64,000 nucleotides of DNA from UBA5859 sp041940025 (lineage in GTDB: Bacteria > Pseudomonadota > Gammaproteobacteria > UBA5859): the NCBI GenBank assembly GCA_041940025.1, contig JBGTSY010000012.1:1-64000 (forward strand), read 5' to 3'. Position 1 is the stretch's first letter; every line of letters starts with the position of its first letter. Positions 17,356 to 27,580 of the stretch are shown here, one piece after another. A program made the position numbers and the translations under genes. Under the pieces are notes generated by a model. That model was not told where the DNA came from, ran no database searches, and saw only the letters and a list, made by a program, of their open reading frames with translations.

Positions 17356-18426
17356 ATGAAAAAAGTCCTGTTGTTGCCGGGAGACGGAGTCGGGCCTGAG
17401 ATCATTTCTCAAGCAAAAAAACTGATTGATAAACTAAGAACGGATCACGGACTGCAAATCGAGACCAGTGAGGCATCGGTAGGCGGTGCCAGTTTCGATG
17501 AATTTGGTACGCCATTAACCGAGGAAGTATTACAACAGGCGAAACAGGCAGACGGCATCTTATTCGGCGCGGTAGGCGGTCCTAAATGGGAATCATTGGA
17601 GATCAGCAAACGCCCGGAGATTGCACTCTTAAAATTACGCTCTGAATTAGGTTTATTCGCCAATTTAAGACCGGTGATTTTATATCCAGAATTAGCCGAC
17701 GCGTCGACGTTAAAGCCTGACGTGGTGGCGGGATTAGATCTTCTCATTGTGCGCGAACTGACTGGAGGCATCTACTTTGGTCAGCCTAGAGGAATACGCA
17801 CCAATGCATCGGGGGAACGTGAAGGGTATAATACCTTGCATTATAGCGAATCTGAGATTAAGCGCATCGGTCGAATCGCTTTTGATATTGCCGCGAAACG
17901 CCAGGCTAAGTTATGTTCTGTGGATAAGGCCAATGTTCTAGAGAGTACAGAGCTGTGGCGGCAATGTATGACAGAGCTGTCAGCGGACTATCCAAATATT
18001 GAACTGTCTCATATGTATGTGGACAACGCAGCGATGCAACTGGTGCGTGCGCCGAAGCAGTTTGATGTGATGGTAACCACCAATATGTTTGGCGATATTT
18101 TGTCCGATTGTGCCGCCATGTTGACTGGATCTATCGGCATGTTACCCTCGGCGTCATTGAATTCTGAAAATAAGGGTTTGTATGAACCTGTGCATGGATC
18201 TGCTCCAGATATCGCGGCACAGGACAAGGCGAATCCCATTGCAACCTTACTCTCTTTAGCCATGCTTCTAAGATATAGCCTAGATGAAACTGCAATGGCG
18301 GATAGAATCGAAAATGCGATAAAGCGAGTGCTAGCAGAAGGTATCAGAACGGCAGATATTCATCAGTCTGGAGAGAGGCTGGTGGGCACTCAACAGATGG
18401 GCGATGCAGTGCTGAGTTTTTTATAA
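17356..18426 (+). CDS. leuB: 3-isopropylmalate dehydrogenase
   Basis: LeuB, 356 residues, oxidises and decarboxylates 3-isopropylmalate with NAD+ in leucine synthesis. It belongs to the isocitrate dehydrogenase family. The N-terminal LLPGDGVGPEI, the substrate-binding LLIVRELTGGIYFGQPRG, and the metal-binding signature NMFGDILSDCAAMLTGSIGM are all visible. It sits 32 bases after leuD, with AGAGGTCG upstream of the ATG, and is followed by asd after 46 bases. No anomalies were seen. Confidence 0.98.
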   Translation: MKKVLLLPGDGVGPEIISQAKKLIDKLRTDHGLQIETSEASVGGASFDEFGTPLTEEVLQQAKQADGILFGAVGGPKWESLEISKRPEIALLKLRSELGLFANLRPVILYPELADASTLKPDVVAGLDLLIVRELTGGIYFGQPRGIRTNASGEREGYNTLHYSESEIKRIGRIAFDIAAKRQAKLCSVDKANVLESTELWRQCMTELSADYPNIELSHMYVDNAAMQLVRAPKQFDVMVTTNMFGDILSDCAAMLTGSIGMLPSASLNSENKGLYEPVHGSAPDIAAQDKANPIATLLSLAMLLRYSLDETAMADRIENAIKRVLAEGIRTADIHQSGERLVGTQQMGDAVLSFL

Positions 18427-18472
18427 AATTGATTCAAGTATTTAAATAACTAGGTTTTTAGGCGATTAATAA

Positions 18473-19510
18473 ATGAGTAAAGGATTTGATGTAGCTGTAG
18501 TGGGTGCCACTGGCGCGGTGGGTGAGACAATGATTTCTATCCTGGAGCAGCGCCAGTTTCCTGTGCATAAGCTCTATCCGCTGGCAAGCAGTCGTAGCGC
18601 AGGCAGTAAAGTTCAATTCGACGGCGGTTACCACACAGTTGGTTTACTCGATGAATTCGATTTTACGCAGACGCAAATAGCGTTGTTTTCTGCCGGTGGT
18701 TCGGTGTCGGCACAATTTGCCCCGAAGGCGGCAGATGCAGGTTGTGTGGTGATCGACAACACCTCCCACTTCCGAATGCAGGAAGATATTCCCTTAGTTG
18801 TACCGGAAGTCAATGCGGCAGACATTGCGGATTATCGTCAAAGAAATATCATTGCCAATCCAAATTGTTCCACCATTCAGATGGTGGTGGCTTTAAAACC
18901 AATTCATGATGCGGTAGGAATCGAACGAATCAATGTTGCTACCTATCAAGCCGTGTCCGGCACCGGTAAAAATGCAATAGAAGAATTAGCCATGCAAACC
19001 GCGACCTTACTCAACGGAAACGAGGTTGAATGCAAGGTGTATCCTAAGCAGATTGCCTTTAACGCATTGCCTCAAATAGATGTTTTCATGGACAATGGTT
19101 ACACCAAAGAAGAGATGAAAATGGTTTTGGAAACCAAAAAAATTCTCGGTGACGATAGCATCCAGGTGAATCCCACCACCGTACGTGTGCCGGTATTTTA
19201 TGGTCATTCTGAGGCCGTGCACATTGAGACACGCGAAAAGATTTCCGCTGCTGAGGTTCAGGAACTACTCAGAATCTCGCCAGGGATCCATCTCATGGAC
19301 GAACGGCAGGATGGCGGTTATCCCACCGCTGCCACCGAGGGGGCGGATACTGATTCAGTATATGTGGGCCGGATCCGCGAAGATATTTCTCATCCGAGAG
19401 GAATTAACCTATGGGTGGTAGCGGACAATTTACGTAAAGGGGCAGCTCTAAATAGTGTTCAAATTGCTGAAATTTTGATAAAAGATTATCTCAGTCTGCC
19501 GCCATCATAG
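18473..19510 (+). CDS. asd: Aspartate-semialdehyde dehydrogenase
   Basis: The 345-residue protein makes aspartate semialdehyde from aspartyl phosphate with NADPH, the entry to lysine, threonine and methionine synthesis. GATGAVGETM at 11-20 is the nucleotide-binding loop, and NPNCSTIQM supplies the catalytic Cys132. The HSEAVHIET block with its active-site His is present. The length fits the shorter asd type found beside leuB and fimV in pseudomonads and relatives. An upstream AGGCGA is a plausible ribosome site. Confidence 0.97.
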   Translation: MSKGFDVAVVGATGAVGETMISILEQRQFPVHKLYPLASSRSAGSKVQFDGGYHTVGLLDEFDFTQTQIALFSAGGSVSAQFAPKAADAGCVVIDNTSHFRMQEDIPLVVPEVNAADIADYRQRNIIANPNCSTIQMVVALKPIHDAVGIERINVATYQAVSGTGKNAIEELAMQTATLLNGNEVECKVYPKQIAFNALPQIDVFMDNGYTKEEMKMVLETKKILGDDSIQVNPTTVRVPVFYGHSEAVHIETREKISAAEVQELLRISPGIHLMDERQDGGYPTAATEGADTDSVYVGRIREDISHPRGINLWVVADNLRKGAALNSVQIAEILIKDYLSLPPS

Positions 19511-19625
19511 GAGATAGGGCCTATCGTTTTAGGTATACAAAGATAGCAGAATTTTACATAGTTGCCCCTAATGTCCAAATGGAACCTGGATTGGCAGCTT
19601 AGAGAACAAGGAAAACTCAACGGAG

Positions 19626-21803
19626 ATGAGCGTGTTTGTACAGGCCAGAGTAACGAAATGGAGTTTGATATTTACCCTTTTCCTATTGCCGATCCACACC
19701 TTATTGGCGTTTGGATTGGGACAAATTCAGGTCAATTCTAAGCTTGGTGAGCCTTTAGAAGCAGAAATTGATTTTGTCTCCACAAGTGGCATTGATTTTG
19801 ACACTGTGGCGGCGGGCTTGGCGGATGGTGAGGCATTTCAACGTGCCGGTATTCAACGCGTTGCTGATTTATTTAACCTGCAATTTACTGTTTCAACCCA
19901 GGGTGCGGCAGCGAAATTGTTAGTCACCACTGAGGGACCAGTTAACGAACCATTCCTCAATTTCCTAGTAGATCTCACCTGGCCCGCTGGTCGATTACAG
20001 CGTGAATTCACAGTGTTGTTGGATCCTCCCGTATTTTCAGAGGAGGGCGCGCCACTGGAAGCCAGGCTTGCTGAAGAGAGTGCAGCCAAAGAGGGGCCAC
20101 CTGCGGCAGCAAACCAAGAGGTCGATTTAGCCGGACAATTGTATGGTCCGGTATTGGAAAATCAAACTCTATGGAGTATCGCCAACGAAGTGAGACCGGA
20201 CAACTCCGTCAGTGTGTACCAGTCAATGATGGCATTGTACGAGGCGAATCCGCACGCGTTTAACAATAATAATGTGAACGAGCTTAAACGTGGGGAAGTG
20301 TTAAGAATTCCCAGTGCGAATACATTTAAGTCTATGAGCGGCAGAGAGGCCTATCAAGAATTTGTCCGGCAAAATGATTCATGGAAAAATAGCCGAATTA
20401 CCAGCGCCCAGCGAGCGCCTCAGGCTCCTCTGACGACAACAAAACCCGAGGCATCGGCACCTTCCGCAAGAGCCGGCACCGTATCCGGTCCTCAACTGGA
20501 GCTCATTGTTCCTGAGGTGGAGGAGAGCCAGGAACAAGCCGGTTCTTCCGGTGAAGACTCGGCAACGAAAACTGGTGTGGACGGTTCTAGTTTAGCTCAG
20601 GAGGCTATGGATGCCGTGGAGCGGGAAAATGACGAACTTCGTTCGCGTATCTTGGACTTGGAGTCTCAGATACAAAATATGGAGGCTTTGATTCAATTAC
20701 GTAGTGAGCAGCTGGCGGAGCTTGAGTCTAAAAATGTCGCACAGCCCGAGCCAATCGAACAAGAGCCGTTGAACGCGCCACTAGAGCCAACAGATGAACT
20801 ACTGCAATCTGACTCACAAGAACCAGAGCAGATCGGACTAATAGATAACATAGCTGAAAATCGTACAGTGGTATTGGTGGGGGCGTTGCTGCTTTTGGTA
20901 CTGGTTGCTCTCGGATTGCGATTTGTCAAAGGCCGTCAAGAGAACAGCGATGACTATGTTGAATTTGAATCTGAGGATCCAGAAGTCGGTACGGGTATTC
21001 AGGAACCTGCCTCTTCGGTAAAAAGTATCTTAGAACAAGTAGACGATTTAGTTGAGCAGGAACAGCAAGCGGTAGCGCAAAAACTATTAAAAGAACATTT
21101 AGAGATGCATCCCGATGATCACGATGCCCGCACTCGGTTGATTGAAATCTACTATGATGCAGGAAACATTCATATGTTTGTTTCTGAATCAGAACGTCTT
21201 TATTCCCTCATTGCAGGTATTCACTATAGTGGCTGGGATAGGGTGCAAGCATTGGGATTAGAAGTGGCGCCAGAACATTGGCTATTTGCAGAAACTGCGG
21301 ACACACAGGAGGTGGACACCAGTCCACAGACAACAGAACTTCACGGCGGATACGAAGAAGCTGCTGATACAAATAATACGGTTGACGGATTAGATGAAGT
21401 GCTGGTAAGCGAAGAAGAGCCGTTGAGTGTGAATCAAGATCTCGAACCCCCTCCGTCTCTGATGGGTAGCTCGACGCCTAAACAAGAAAACGTTGACCCT
21501 GAGTTAGAAGCAAAAGCATTTGCAGAGTTGTCTGCGCTGGATGATGACAGTGATTTAGATGTACTTGAACTGACGGACGATGAATCTGCTTTTCAAAAGG
21601 AAGTTGCCCTTGAGGATGAAGGCGCAGATGATTTTGTAGAAGAGAATTACAGCACACAATTGGATTTGGCTAATACTTATATAGAGATGGAAGACTTCGA
21701 GGGTGCTGAAGAGCTCATTCGCGAAGTGTTAAAAGCGGGAGACGAAAATGAGAAACAGGAAGCCGAATCTTTGATGAAACGATTAAAAGCGGCGAATGCG
21801 TAG
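19626..21803 (+). CDS. fimV: FimV-like pole-organising / type IV pilus assembly protein
   Basis: The 725-residue protein follows the FimV plan. It has an N-terminal signal segment (WSLIFTLFLLPIHTLLAFG, about 12-30), a beta-rich domain to about 150, and a LysM-like segment around 175-222 (VLENQTLWSIANEV...LRIPS). An acidic and Pro-rich region with a coiled coil near 335-370 leads to a transmembrane helix around 415-437 (VVLVGALLLLVLVALGL). An acidic cytoplasmic part ends in the conserved FimV TPR-like tail LDLANTYIEMEDFEGAEELI. FimV binds peptidoglycan and organises pili at the pole. The ATG abuts GGAG; a GTG 6 bases later has better spacing and may be the true start. Its place between asd and truA is typical. 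Confidence 0.93.
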   Translation: MSVFVQARVTKWSLIFTLFLLPIHTLLAFGLGQIQVNSKLGEPLEAEIDFVSTSGIDFDTVAAGLADGEAFQRAGIQRVADLFNLQFTVSTQGAAAKLLVTTEGPVNEPFLNFLVDLTWPAGRLQREFTVLLDPPVFSEEGAPLEARLAEESAAKEGPPAAANQEVDLAGQLYGPVLENQTLWSIANEVRPDNSVSVYQSMMALYEANPHAFNNNNVNELKRGEVLRIPSANTFKSMSGREAYQEFVRQNDSWKNSRITSAQRAPQAPLTTTKPEASAPSARAGTVSGPQLELIVPEVEESQEQAGSSGEDSATKTGVDGSSLAQEAMDAVERENDELRSRILDLESQIQNMEALIQLRSEQLAELESKNVAQPEPIEQEPLNAPLEPTDELLQSDSQEPEQIGLIDNIAENRTVVLVGALLLLVLVALGLRFVKGRQENSDDYVEFESEDPEVGTGIQEPASSVKSILEQVDDLVEQEQQAVAQKLLKEHLEMHPDDHDARTRLIEIYYDAGNIHMFVSESERLYSLIAGIHYSGWDRVQALGLEVAPEHWLFAETADTQEVDTSPQTTELHGGYEEAADTNNTVDGLDEVLVSEEEPLSVNQDLEPPPSLMGSSTPKQENVDPELEAKAFAELSALDDDSDLDVLELTDDESAFQKEVALEDEGADDFVEENYSTQLDLANTYIEMEDFEGAEELIREVLKAGDENEKQEAESLMKRLKAANA

Positions 21804-21858
21804 GTAATTAACAGCCGATCTCACACTCACCACCCTCGAACATATAAAATAATAAGGG

Positions 21859-21885
21859 ATCCAGCGGCAACTCGCTGGATTTTTT
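21859..21885 (+). terminator. Rho-independent terminator between fimV and truA
   Basis: ATCCAGCG and CGCTGGAT make a perfect 8-bp stem around GCAACT, followed directly by TTTTT. It should end most leu-asd-fimV transcription before truA. Confidence 0.85.
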
Positions 21886-21902
21886 GTATTTGGCGATAAG
21901 GT

Positions 21903-22706
21903 TTGAATTCCGTGCGTTGGGCAGTATCCGTAGAATACGATGGCACAGCTTTCCATGGTTGGCAGCGTCAACACCAGGTGCGCTCGGTGCAAGGTGACTT
22001 GGAAAGCGCACTATCAAGAGTGGCAAATCAGCAGATCGTTGTTCAGTGTGCGGGTCGGACCGATGCGGGTGTTCATGCTTTGAATCAAGTTGTACATTTT
22101 GATTCTGATGCGCCCAGAAGTGCGGATGCATGGGTATTGGGGGGCAATGTGAATTGTCCAGATGACATTGCGATTCATTGGGCGAAATCAGTTCGAAATG
22201 ATTTTCACGCGCGTTTTAGTGCGCAGAGCAGGCGCTATCAGTATTGGATCCAAGAGGGAAGAGTGCGTTCTGCACTCACGCGTAATAGAATGGCTTGGAC
22301 TCCATATACTCTAGATGTGCCGGCAATGCACCGAGCGGGGCAATCTCTGATCGGCGAACAGGATTTTAGTGCTTTTCGTGGTGCGGGGTGTCAATCGAAA
22401 AGTGTGATGCGGCATGTCTCTTACGTCGCTGTAAGGCGAGAAGAGGCAGGGATCTGTTTCACTATTCAGGCCAATGCTTTTTTACTGCATATGGTGAGGA
22501 ACATAATGGGATGTTTGCTAGAGGTGGGTCGTGGGAAGCGCCCCGAGCACTGGGTGCAGGAGGTATTGCGCAGCCGTGATCGACGACAATGCGCGGCAAC
22601 CGCACCTGCCTGTGGTCTGTACTTGGCCAAGGTGGCTTATGCGCCTAAATTTGAATTACCCGATGACAAGGTGAACTATTGGCCACGCCTGCCTGAGCGA
22701 GGATGA
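21903..22706 (+). CDS. truA: tRNA pseudouridine(38-40) synthase
   Basis: TruA, 267 residues, modifies uridines 38-40 in the anticodon arm of many tRNAs. The catalytic Asp is D54 in CAGRTDAGVHAL. Other family blocks are SVEYDGTAFHGWQRQ near the start and HMVRNIMGCLLEVGRG near 200. The start is TTG at 21903 or a GTG at 21912; both fit the family start and neither has a strong ribosome site. The stop overlaps the ATG of trpF, so the two are translationally coupled. Confidence 0.96.
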   Translation: MNSVRWAVSVEYDGTAFHGWQRQHQVRSVQGDLESALSRVANQQIVVQCAGRTDAGVHALNQVVHFDSDAPRSADAWVLGGNVNCPDDIAIHWAKSVRNDFHARFSAQSRRYQYWIQEGRVRSALTRNRMAWTPYTLDVPAMHRAGQSLIGEQDFSAFRGAGCQSKSVMRHVSYVAVRREEAGICFTIQANAFLLHMVRNIMGCLLEVGRGKRPEHWVQEVLRSRDRRQCAATAPACGLYLAKVAYAPKFELPDDKVNYWPRLPERG

Positions 22707-23329
22707 GAAGCATGGCTGTTAGAGTTAAAATCTGCGGTATCACGAGTAAAAAGGATGCACAAGCCGCTGTGGATGCCGGGGCTGACGCCATCGGCCTGGT
22801 GTTTTACCCTGGCAGTCCAAGATACGTGGATATTCAGCTTGCCGGTGAAATTACCGAGGGATTATGTCCCCTTGTGTTGTTGGTCGGACTGTTTGTCAAT
22901 CAACCGCCTGAAGAAATCGAACGGGTGTGCCAGGCGGTTCCGCTCAACATGCTGCAGTTTCATGGTAAAGAGTCTGTTTCTGAGTGTGAACATTACGGGT
23001 TGCCCTACATCAAGGCGGTTGGCGTGTCTGGTGGTCGGGACATAGGTGCAATGGCGTCCGCATACGGTTCTGCTCGCGCCATATTGTTAGACAAGTTTGA
23101 CAGTCATGCCCATGGCGGTACTGGGCAGACCTTCGACTGGTCGCAGGCCCCCTCCTTAGGGCAACCGATGATTCTGGCGGGTGGGTTGACTGTAGAAAAT
23201 GTGGTCTCTGGCATCAAAACCTTAAAACCGAGCGCCGTTGACGTCAGTAGTGGTGTAGAATCTGCCCCTGGCATCAAAGATATGAAAAAAGTGAAAAGAT
23301 TTATAGAGGTTGCTAAATCTGTAGTATGA
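22703..23329 (+). CDS. trpF: Phosphoribosylanthranilate isomerase
   Basis: TrpF, 208 residues, performs the Amadori rearrangement of phosphoribosylanthranilate in tryptophan synthesis. The signature VKICGITSKKDA holds the catalytic Cys, ILLDKFD the catalytic Asp region, and PSAVDVSSGVESAPGIKD the phosphate site. It overlaps truA at its start (ATGA) and trpB at its end (ATGA). A second ATG at 22712 is possible. It is a stand-alone trpF, not fused to trpC. Confidence 0.97.
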   Translation: MRSMAVRVKICGITSKKDAQAAVDAGADAIGLVFYPGSPRYVDIQLAGEITEGLCPLVLLVGLFVNQPPEEIERVCQAVPLNMLQFHGKESVSECEHYGLPYIKAVGVSGGRDIGAMASAYGSARAILLDKFDSHAHGGTGQTFDWSQAPSLGQPMILAGGLTVENVVSGIKTLKPSAVDVSSGVESAPGIKDMKKVKRFIEVAKSVV

Positions 23330-24549
23330 ATGACACCAGGCGCGGTTGGGAACATTTGGCAAACTTGCCAGATGCAAAAGGCCATTTTGGTCAATATGGC
23401 GGGAAATATGTCTCTGAAACTCTGATGGGGGCCATCAGTGAGTTGGAGCAGGCTTATCGGCACTATCTTCAGGATCCCGAATTTCTAGCCGAGTTTGATG
23501 AAGATCTCAAATCCTATGTCGGTAGGCCATCACCCCTCTATTTTGCCGAACGTCTCACCCGCGAGGTGGGCGGGGCGCAAATCTACCTCAAACGGGAAGA
23601 TCTCAACCATACCGGTGCTCACAAGATCAACAACACGGTGGGTCAGGCTCTGTTGGCCAAACGCATGGGTAAGCCGAGAGTCATTGCCGAAACAGGCGCC
23701 GGACAGCACGGCGTGGCGTCCGCCACCGTGGCCGCCCGTCTCGGTATGCAATGCACCGTCTACATGGGTGAGGAGGATATCCGGCGACAGGCGATTAACG
23801 TGTACAGGATGCGCCTATTAGGTGCAGAGGTAGTGCCAGTAGGCTCTGGCTCTAAAACCCTGAAGGATGCCTTGAACGAGGCCTTAAGAGACTGGGTCAC
23901 ACGGGTAGAAGAAACATTTTACATTATTGGCACCGTGGCAGGTCCTCACCCTTATCCGGCCATGGTGCGAGACTTTCAAAGTGTCATCGGACGTGAAGCC
24001 AGGGAGCAGATGCGGACCCAGGTGGGACGACTTCCCGATGCACTGGTCGCTTGCGTCGGTGGCGGATCAAATTCAATCGGACTGTTTCATCCCTTTGTCA
24101 ATGACATGGATGTAGAGATGTACGGTGTAGAAGCAGCCGGGGAAGGTGTGGAAACCGGCCATCATGCAGCGCCCTTATGTGCGGGCTCTCCTGGTGTGTT
24201 GCATGGCAATCGAACCTATATCATGCAGGATAAAGCTGGTCAGATCATTGAAACCCATTCTATCTCCGCCGGACTAGATTATCCGGGGGTAGGGCCAGAA
24301 CACGCTTACTGGAAAGATTTGCAGCGCGCACACTATGTGGCTGTCACCGACGAGGAAGCCCTGGAAGCCTTTCATTTGCTCACCAGAGTGGAGGGGATCT
24401 TGCCGGCATTGGAATCCAGTCATGCCATTGCTTATGCCACAAAACTTGCGGCTGAACGCAACAAAGAAGAGATCATTTTGGTGAATTTATCTGGTCGTGG
24501 TGACAAGGACGTGCATACAGTGGCGTCATTGGAAGGCATGCAAATATGA
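23326..24549 (+). CDS. trpB: Tryptophan synthase beta chain
   Basis: TrpB, 407 residues, joins indole and serine using pyridoxal phosphate. The PLP lysine is K100 in HTGAHKINN. Next are ETGAGQHG (catalytic Glu), the phosphate-binding CVGGGSNSIGLF, and the C-terminal NLSGRGDKD. All are intact. It overlaps trpF and trpA by ATGA junctions, matching the fixed ratio needed for the alpha2beta2 complex. Confidence 0.98.
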   Translation: MNDTRRGWEHLANLPDAKGHFGQYGGKYVSETLMGAISELEQAYRHYLQDPEFLAEFDEDLKSYVGRPSPLYFAERLTREVGGAQIYLKREDLNHTGAHKINNTVGQALLAKRMGKPRVIAETGAGQHGVASATVAARLGMQCTVYMGEEDIRRQAINVYRMRLLGAEVVPVGSGSKTLKDALNEALRDWVTRVEETFYIIGTVAGPHPYPAMVRDFQSVIGREAREQMRTQVGRLPDALVACVGGGSNSIGLFHPFVNDMDVEMYGVEAAGEGVETGHHAAPLCAGSPGVLHGNRTYIMQDKAGQIIETHSISAGLDYPGVGPEHAYWKDLQRAHYVAVTDEEALEAFHLLTRVEGILPALESSHAIAYATKLAAERNKEEIILVNLSGRGDKDVHTVASLEGMQI

Positions 24550-25367
24550 ATCGACTGGATGCCAGATTTGCTTCCTTAAAACAGCAAGGTAAGCGAGCCT
24601 TTGTGACCTTTATCACCGCAGGGGATCCTGAGCCCGGCATGACGGTTTCTCTATTGCATCATTTGGTAGCGGAAGGTGCGGACGTGTTAGAACTAGGCGT
24701 GCCTTTTTCTGATCCCATGGCTGATGGACCGGTGATACAGAAGGCCAACGAGCGCGCCTTGTCTCATCACATGAGTTTAAAACAGGTGTTACAACAGGTA
24801 CGGCAGTTTCGGCAGCAAGACGATAGTACGCCTATTGTGTTAATGGGGTATTTGAATCCCTTAGAAAAGATGGGAATCAAGGGTTTCGCGGCCCAAGCAC
24901 GTGATGCGGGCGTCGATGGTCTCATCATTGTGGATATGCCACCGGAAGAGGCGGAAGAGGCGAGCCGGATTTTTGATTCCTGCAACTTAGCTCCGGTATT
25001 TTTACTGGCGCCTACCAGCAGTGATGCGCGTATTCAGCGTGCCTGTGAATTGGCCCAGGGATTCGTTTATTATGTCTCTTTGCGAGGTGTCACTGGCGCG
25101 CAAGTGAGCGATTATCAAGAGATCGCAGATCAAGTCGCAAAAATTCGCAAACATACTTCATTGCCTGTGGGCGTGGGTTTTGGCATCAAAGATGGCGACA
25201 CTGCAACGGCAATGGGTGGTCATGCAGATGCCTTGGTCGTGGGCAGCGCATTGGTCAATTGTGTTGAAAAATACGCCACGGACCCGGATGCAATGAAACA
25301 GGCTATTTCTGCTGTGATGCGCGATATTCGTGTTGCCATTGATAGGCTGCCTGCGCTTCAAGGGTAA
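24546..25367 (+). CDS. trpA: Tryptophan synthase alpha chain
   Basis: TrpA, 273 residues, splits indole-3-glycerol phosphate and passes indole to TrpB. The catalytic residues fall in LELGVPFSDPMADGPV, as E49 and D60. YVSLRGVTGAQ and VGVGFGIKDGDTA are the usual loop and phosphate regions. It begins inside the trpB stop. trpD, trpC and trpE are not in the window, so the pathway is split in this genome. Confidence 0.98.
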   Translation: MNRLDARFASLKQQGKRAFVTFITAGDPEPGMTVSLLHHLVAEGADVLELGVPFSDPMADGPVIQKANERALSHHMSLKQVLQQVRQFRQQDDSTPIVLMGYLNPLEKMGIKGFAAQARDAGVDGLIIVDMPPEEAEEASRIFDSCNLAPVFLLAPTSSDARIQRACELAQGFVYYVSLRGVTGAQVSDYQEIADQVAKIRKHTSLPVGVGFGIKDGDTATAMGGHADALVVGSALVNCVEKYATDPDAMKQAISAVMRDIRVAIDRLPALQG

Positions 25368-25389
25368 AACAAATAATGGATGGTGATAG

Positions 25390-26280
25390 ATGAGTTGGTT
25401 TGAAAAGTTAATTCCCTCAAAAATTCGTACGGAAGCAAGCGGTGAAAAGAAAGATGTGCCTGAGGGGATCTGGACGAAGTGCCCAGCTTGTGACGCGATG
25501 TTATATACCGCTGAGTTAGAGCGTAATCTGAGTGTCTGTCCTAAGTGTGAACATCACCTGCGCATCAATGCGAGAAGGCGTTTGGATACGTTTTTGGATG
25601 CTGAAGGTAGAGAAGAGATAGGCGCTAAGTTGCAACCCGTAGACGTGCTCAAGTTTAAAGATAGTAAAAAATATCGCGATCGTATCCTGCAAATGCAGAA
25701 AAAAACGAATGAGACTGATGCAATGGTAGCAATGAGTGGCACACTGCTCGAATTGCCCGTGGTATGCGCCGCATTTGAGTTCTCCTTTATGGGCGGATCT
25801 ATGGGTGCAGTGGTGGGGGAACGATTTGTGCGTGCCGTGGATGTGGCCCGAGAACGCTGTCATCCGCTGATTTGTTTTTCTGCCTCCGGTGGTGCTCGTA
25901 TGCAAGAAGCGTTGATCTCTTTAATGCAGATGGCGAAAACCAGTGCGGCGCTTGGTCGTTTGGCCAATGCGGGTGTGCCTTACATCTCTGTGTTAACCGA
26001 TCCGACGACTGGGGGCGTGTCAGCTAGTTTTGCCATGTTGGGGGATCTCAATGTGGCCGAACCCAATGCACAAATCGGTTTTGCTGGCCCTCGAGTGATA
26101 GAACAAACTGTGCGGGAAACGTTACCAGAAGGATTCCAGCGTGCCGAATTTCTGCTCACCCACGGCGCTATCGACATGATCATTCCGCGTACGCAAATGA
26201 GATCGCGTCTGTATAATTTGCTTTCAATCATGCAGAAAATTACTCCGGTGGTGGCAGAAACGCCCGAGCCAACTAGCTAA
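25390..26280 (+). CDS. accD: Acetyl-CoA carboxylase carboxyltransferase subunit beta
   Basis: AccD, 296 residues, works with AccA to move the carboxyl group from biotin to acetyl-CoA, the first step of fatty acid synthesis. The N-terminal zinc ribbon is clear: C31, C34, C50 and C53. The crotonase-like core has FSASGGARMQEALISLMQM and LTDPTTGGVSASFAMLGD. It is 22 bases after trpA and 9 before folC, the usual accD-folC pairing. Confidence 0.98.
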   Translation: MSWFEKLIPSKIRTEASGEKKDVPEGIWTKCPACDAMLYTAELERNLSVCPKCEHHLRINARRRLDTFLDAEGREEIGAKLQPVDVLKFKDSKKYRDRILQMQKKTNETDAMVAMSGTLLELPVVCAAFEFSFMGGSMGAVVGERFVRAVDVARERCHPLICFSASGGARMQEALISLMQMAKTSAALGRLANAGVPYISVLTDPTTGGVSASFAMLGDLNVAEPNAQIGFAGPRVIEQTVRETLPEGFQRAEFLLTHGAIDMIIPRTQMRSRLYNLLSIMQKITPVVAETPEPTS

Positions 26281-26289
26281 TCAACGCAC

Positions 26290-27561
26290 ATGTCCACAGC
26301 GTTGCAAGAGTGGTTGCTGAGGCTAACTAAGCAACATCCTCAGGCGATTGATATGGGACTTGAGCGTGTTGCTCTGGTGGCAGCTAATTTGTCACTACGG
26401 TCCTTTCAAGTTCCTGTGATTACCGTCGGCGGCACCAATGGTAAAGGCACCTGCATTGCAGCACTGGAAGCCATCTATTGCCATCAGGGATATCGGGTTG
26501 CAAGCTACACTTCGCCGCATCTTGTCCGTTTTAACGAACGTATTCGCATTCACGGCCACCCAGTGACAGATGACATGCTTTTGCAGGCATTTGAGCAGGT
26601 GGCGCATGCACGCCAAGGCACTTCGCTAACTTTTTTCGAGTTCACCACCTTGGCTGCGTTGTGGATTTTTAATCGCAGCCATGTGGATGCGATTGTTTTA
26701 GAAGTGGGCTTAGGCGGGCGCTTAGATGCGGTCAACATTGTCGATGCAGATGTGGCGGTGATCACCAGTATCGGTTTGGATCATATGGACTATCTAGGGG
26801 CGGATCTCAATTCAATCGCCGCTGAAAAAGCGGGCATCATGCGCTGTCACAAGCCGGTGATTTGTGGAGAGGGGGTCGTGCAAAAAGCCATCGTACAGAG
26901 AGCGGAACAGTTACAAGCGCCACTCTATGGATATGGTGAGGCATTCGAACTGGAAGCAGACACGGCACAGTGGATATGGAGAGGGCTAAACTCCAGCTAT
27001 CAGCGAATAGAGTTACCGCTATCTTCGAGCCCACTAAATAGAACTGCTATTGCTTGTGCGATACAAGCAGCGACTCTGTTGTCAGATATACTGCCGGTAT
27101 CTAACCCGGCATTGAAAGCTGGTGCAATAAATAGATTGGCAGGAAGATTTTCAGTGATTTCTGAAAATCCTCTACAAGTAATTGATGTGGCGCACAATAA
27201 GCCTGCAATAGAGGCTTTATTTAAGAAGTTGCATGAAGATTATCCTCAGGCTGCTGAGGTGCATGCGGTATTTGCGATGCTGCAGAACAAAGATATCTTA
27301 GGTAGCATAGAGAATGTACGCGAGAAGATTTGTACTTGGCATCTCGCACCTTTATCTGATGATCGTGCGCTCTCAACAGCAGAATTGGCGTACCTGATTA
27401 GAACAGCAGAGCCAGAGGCGAATATCATTTGTTATCAGAGTGTGCGCGAAGCTTGGCAGGGCGCGCAACGACAACAGGGTGACAAACCTATACTCGCTTT
27501 TGGCTCCTTTGTATTGATAGGTGCCTTAATGGCTGAGCTAAATTTATCTGTTGATGAATAA
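26290..27561 (+). CDS. folC: Bifunctional folylpolyglutamate/dihydrofolate synthase
   Basis: FolC, 423 residues, adds glutamate to dihydropteroate and to folates with ATP. The P-loop is VGGTNGKGTCIAALE near residue 46-60, and SPHLVRFNERIRI and LEVGLGGRLDAVN are family signatures. The ATG comes 10 bases after the accD stop with a poor ribosome site, so translation may be coupled. It is followed by dedD. Confidence 0.97.
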   Translation: MSTALQEWLLRLTKQHPQAIDMGLERVALVAANLSLRSFQVPVITVGGTNGKGTCIAALEAIYCHQGYRVASYTSPHLVRFNERIRIHGHPVTDDMLLQAFEQVAHARQGTSLTFFEFTTLAALWIFNRSHVDAIVLEVGLGGRLDAVNIVDADVAVITSIGLDHMDYLGADLNSIAAEKAGIMRCHKPVICGEGVVQKAIVQRAEQLQAPLYGYGEAFELEADTAQWIWRGLNSSYQRIELPLSSSPLNRTAIACAIQAATLLSDILPVSNPALKAGAINRLAGRFSVISENPLQVIDVAHNKPAIEALFKKLHEDYPQAAEVHAVFAMLQNKDILGSIENVREKICTWHLAPLSDDRALSTAELAYLIRTAEPEANIICYQSVREAWQGAQRQQGDKPILAFGSFVLIGALMAELNLSVDE

Positions 27562-27580
27562 GAGGTAAGATTAATATGCC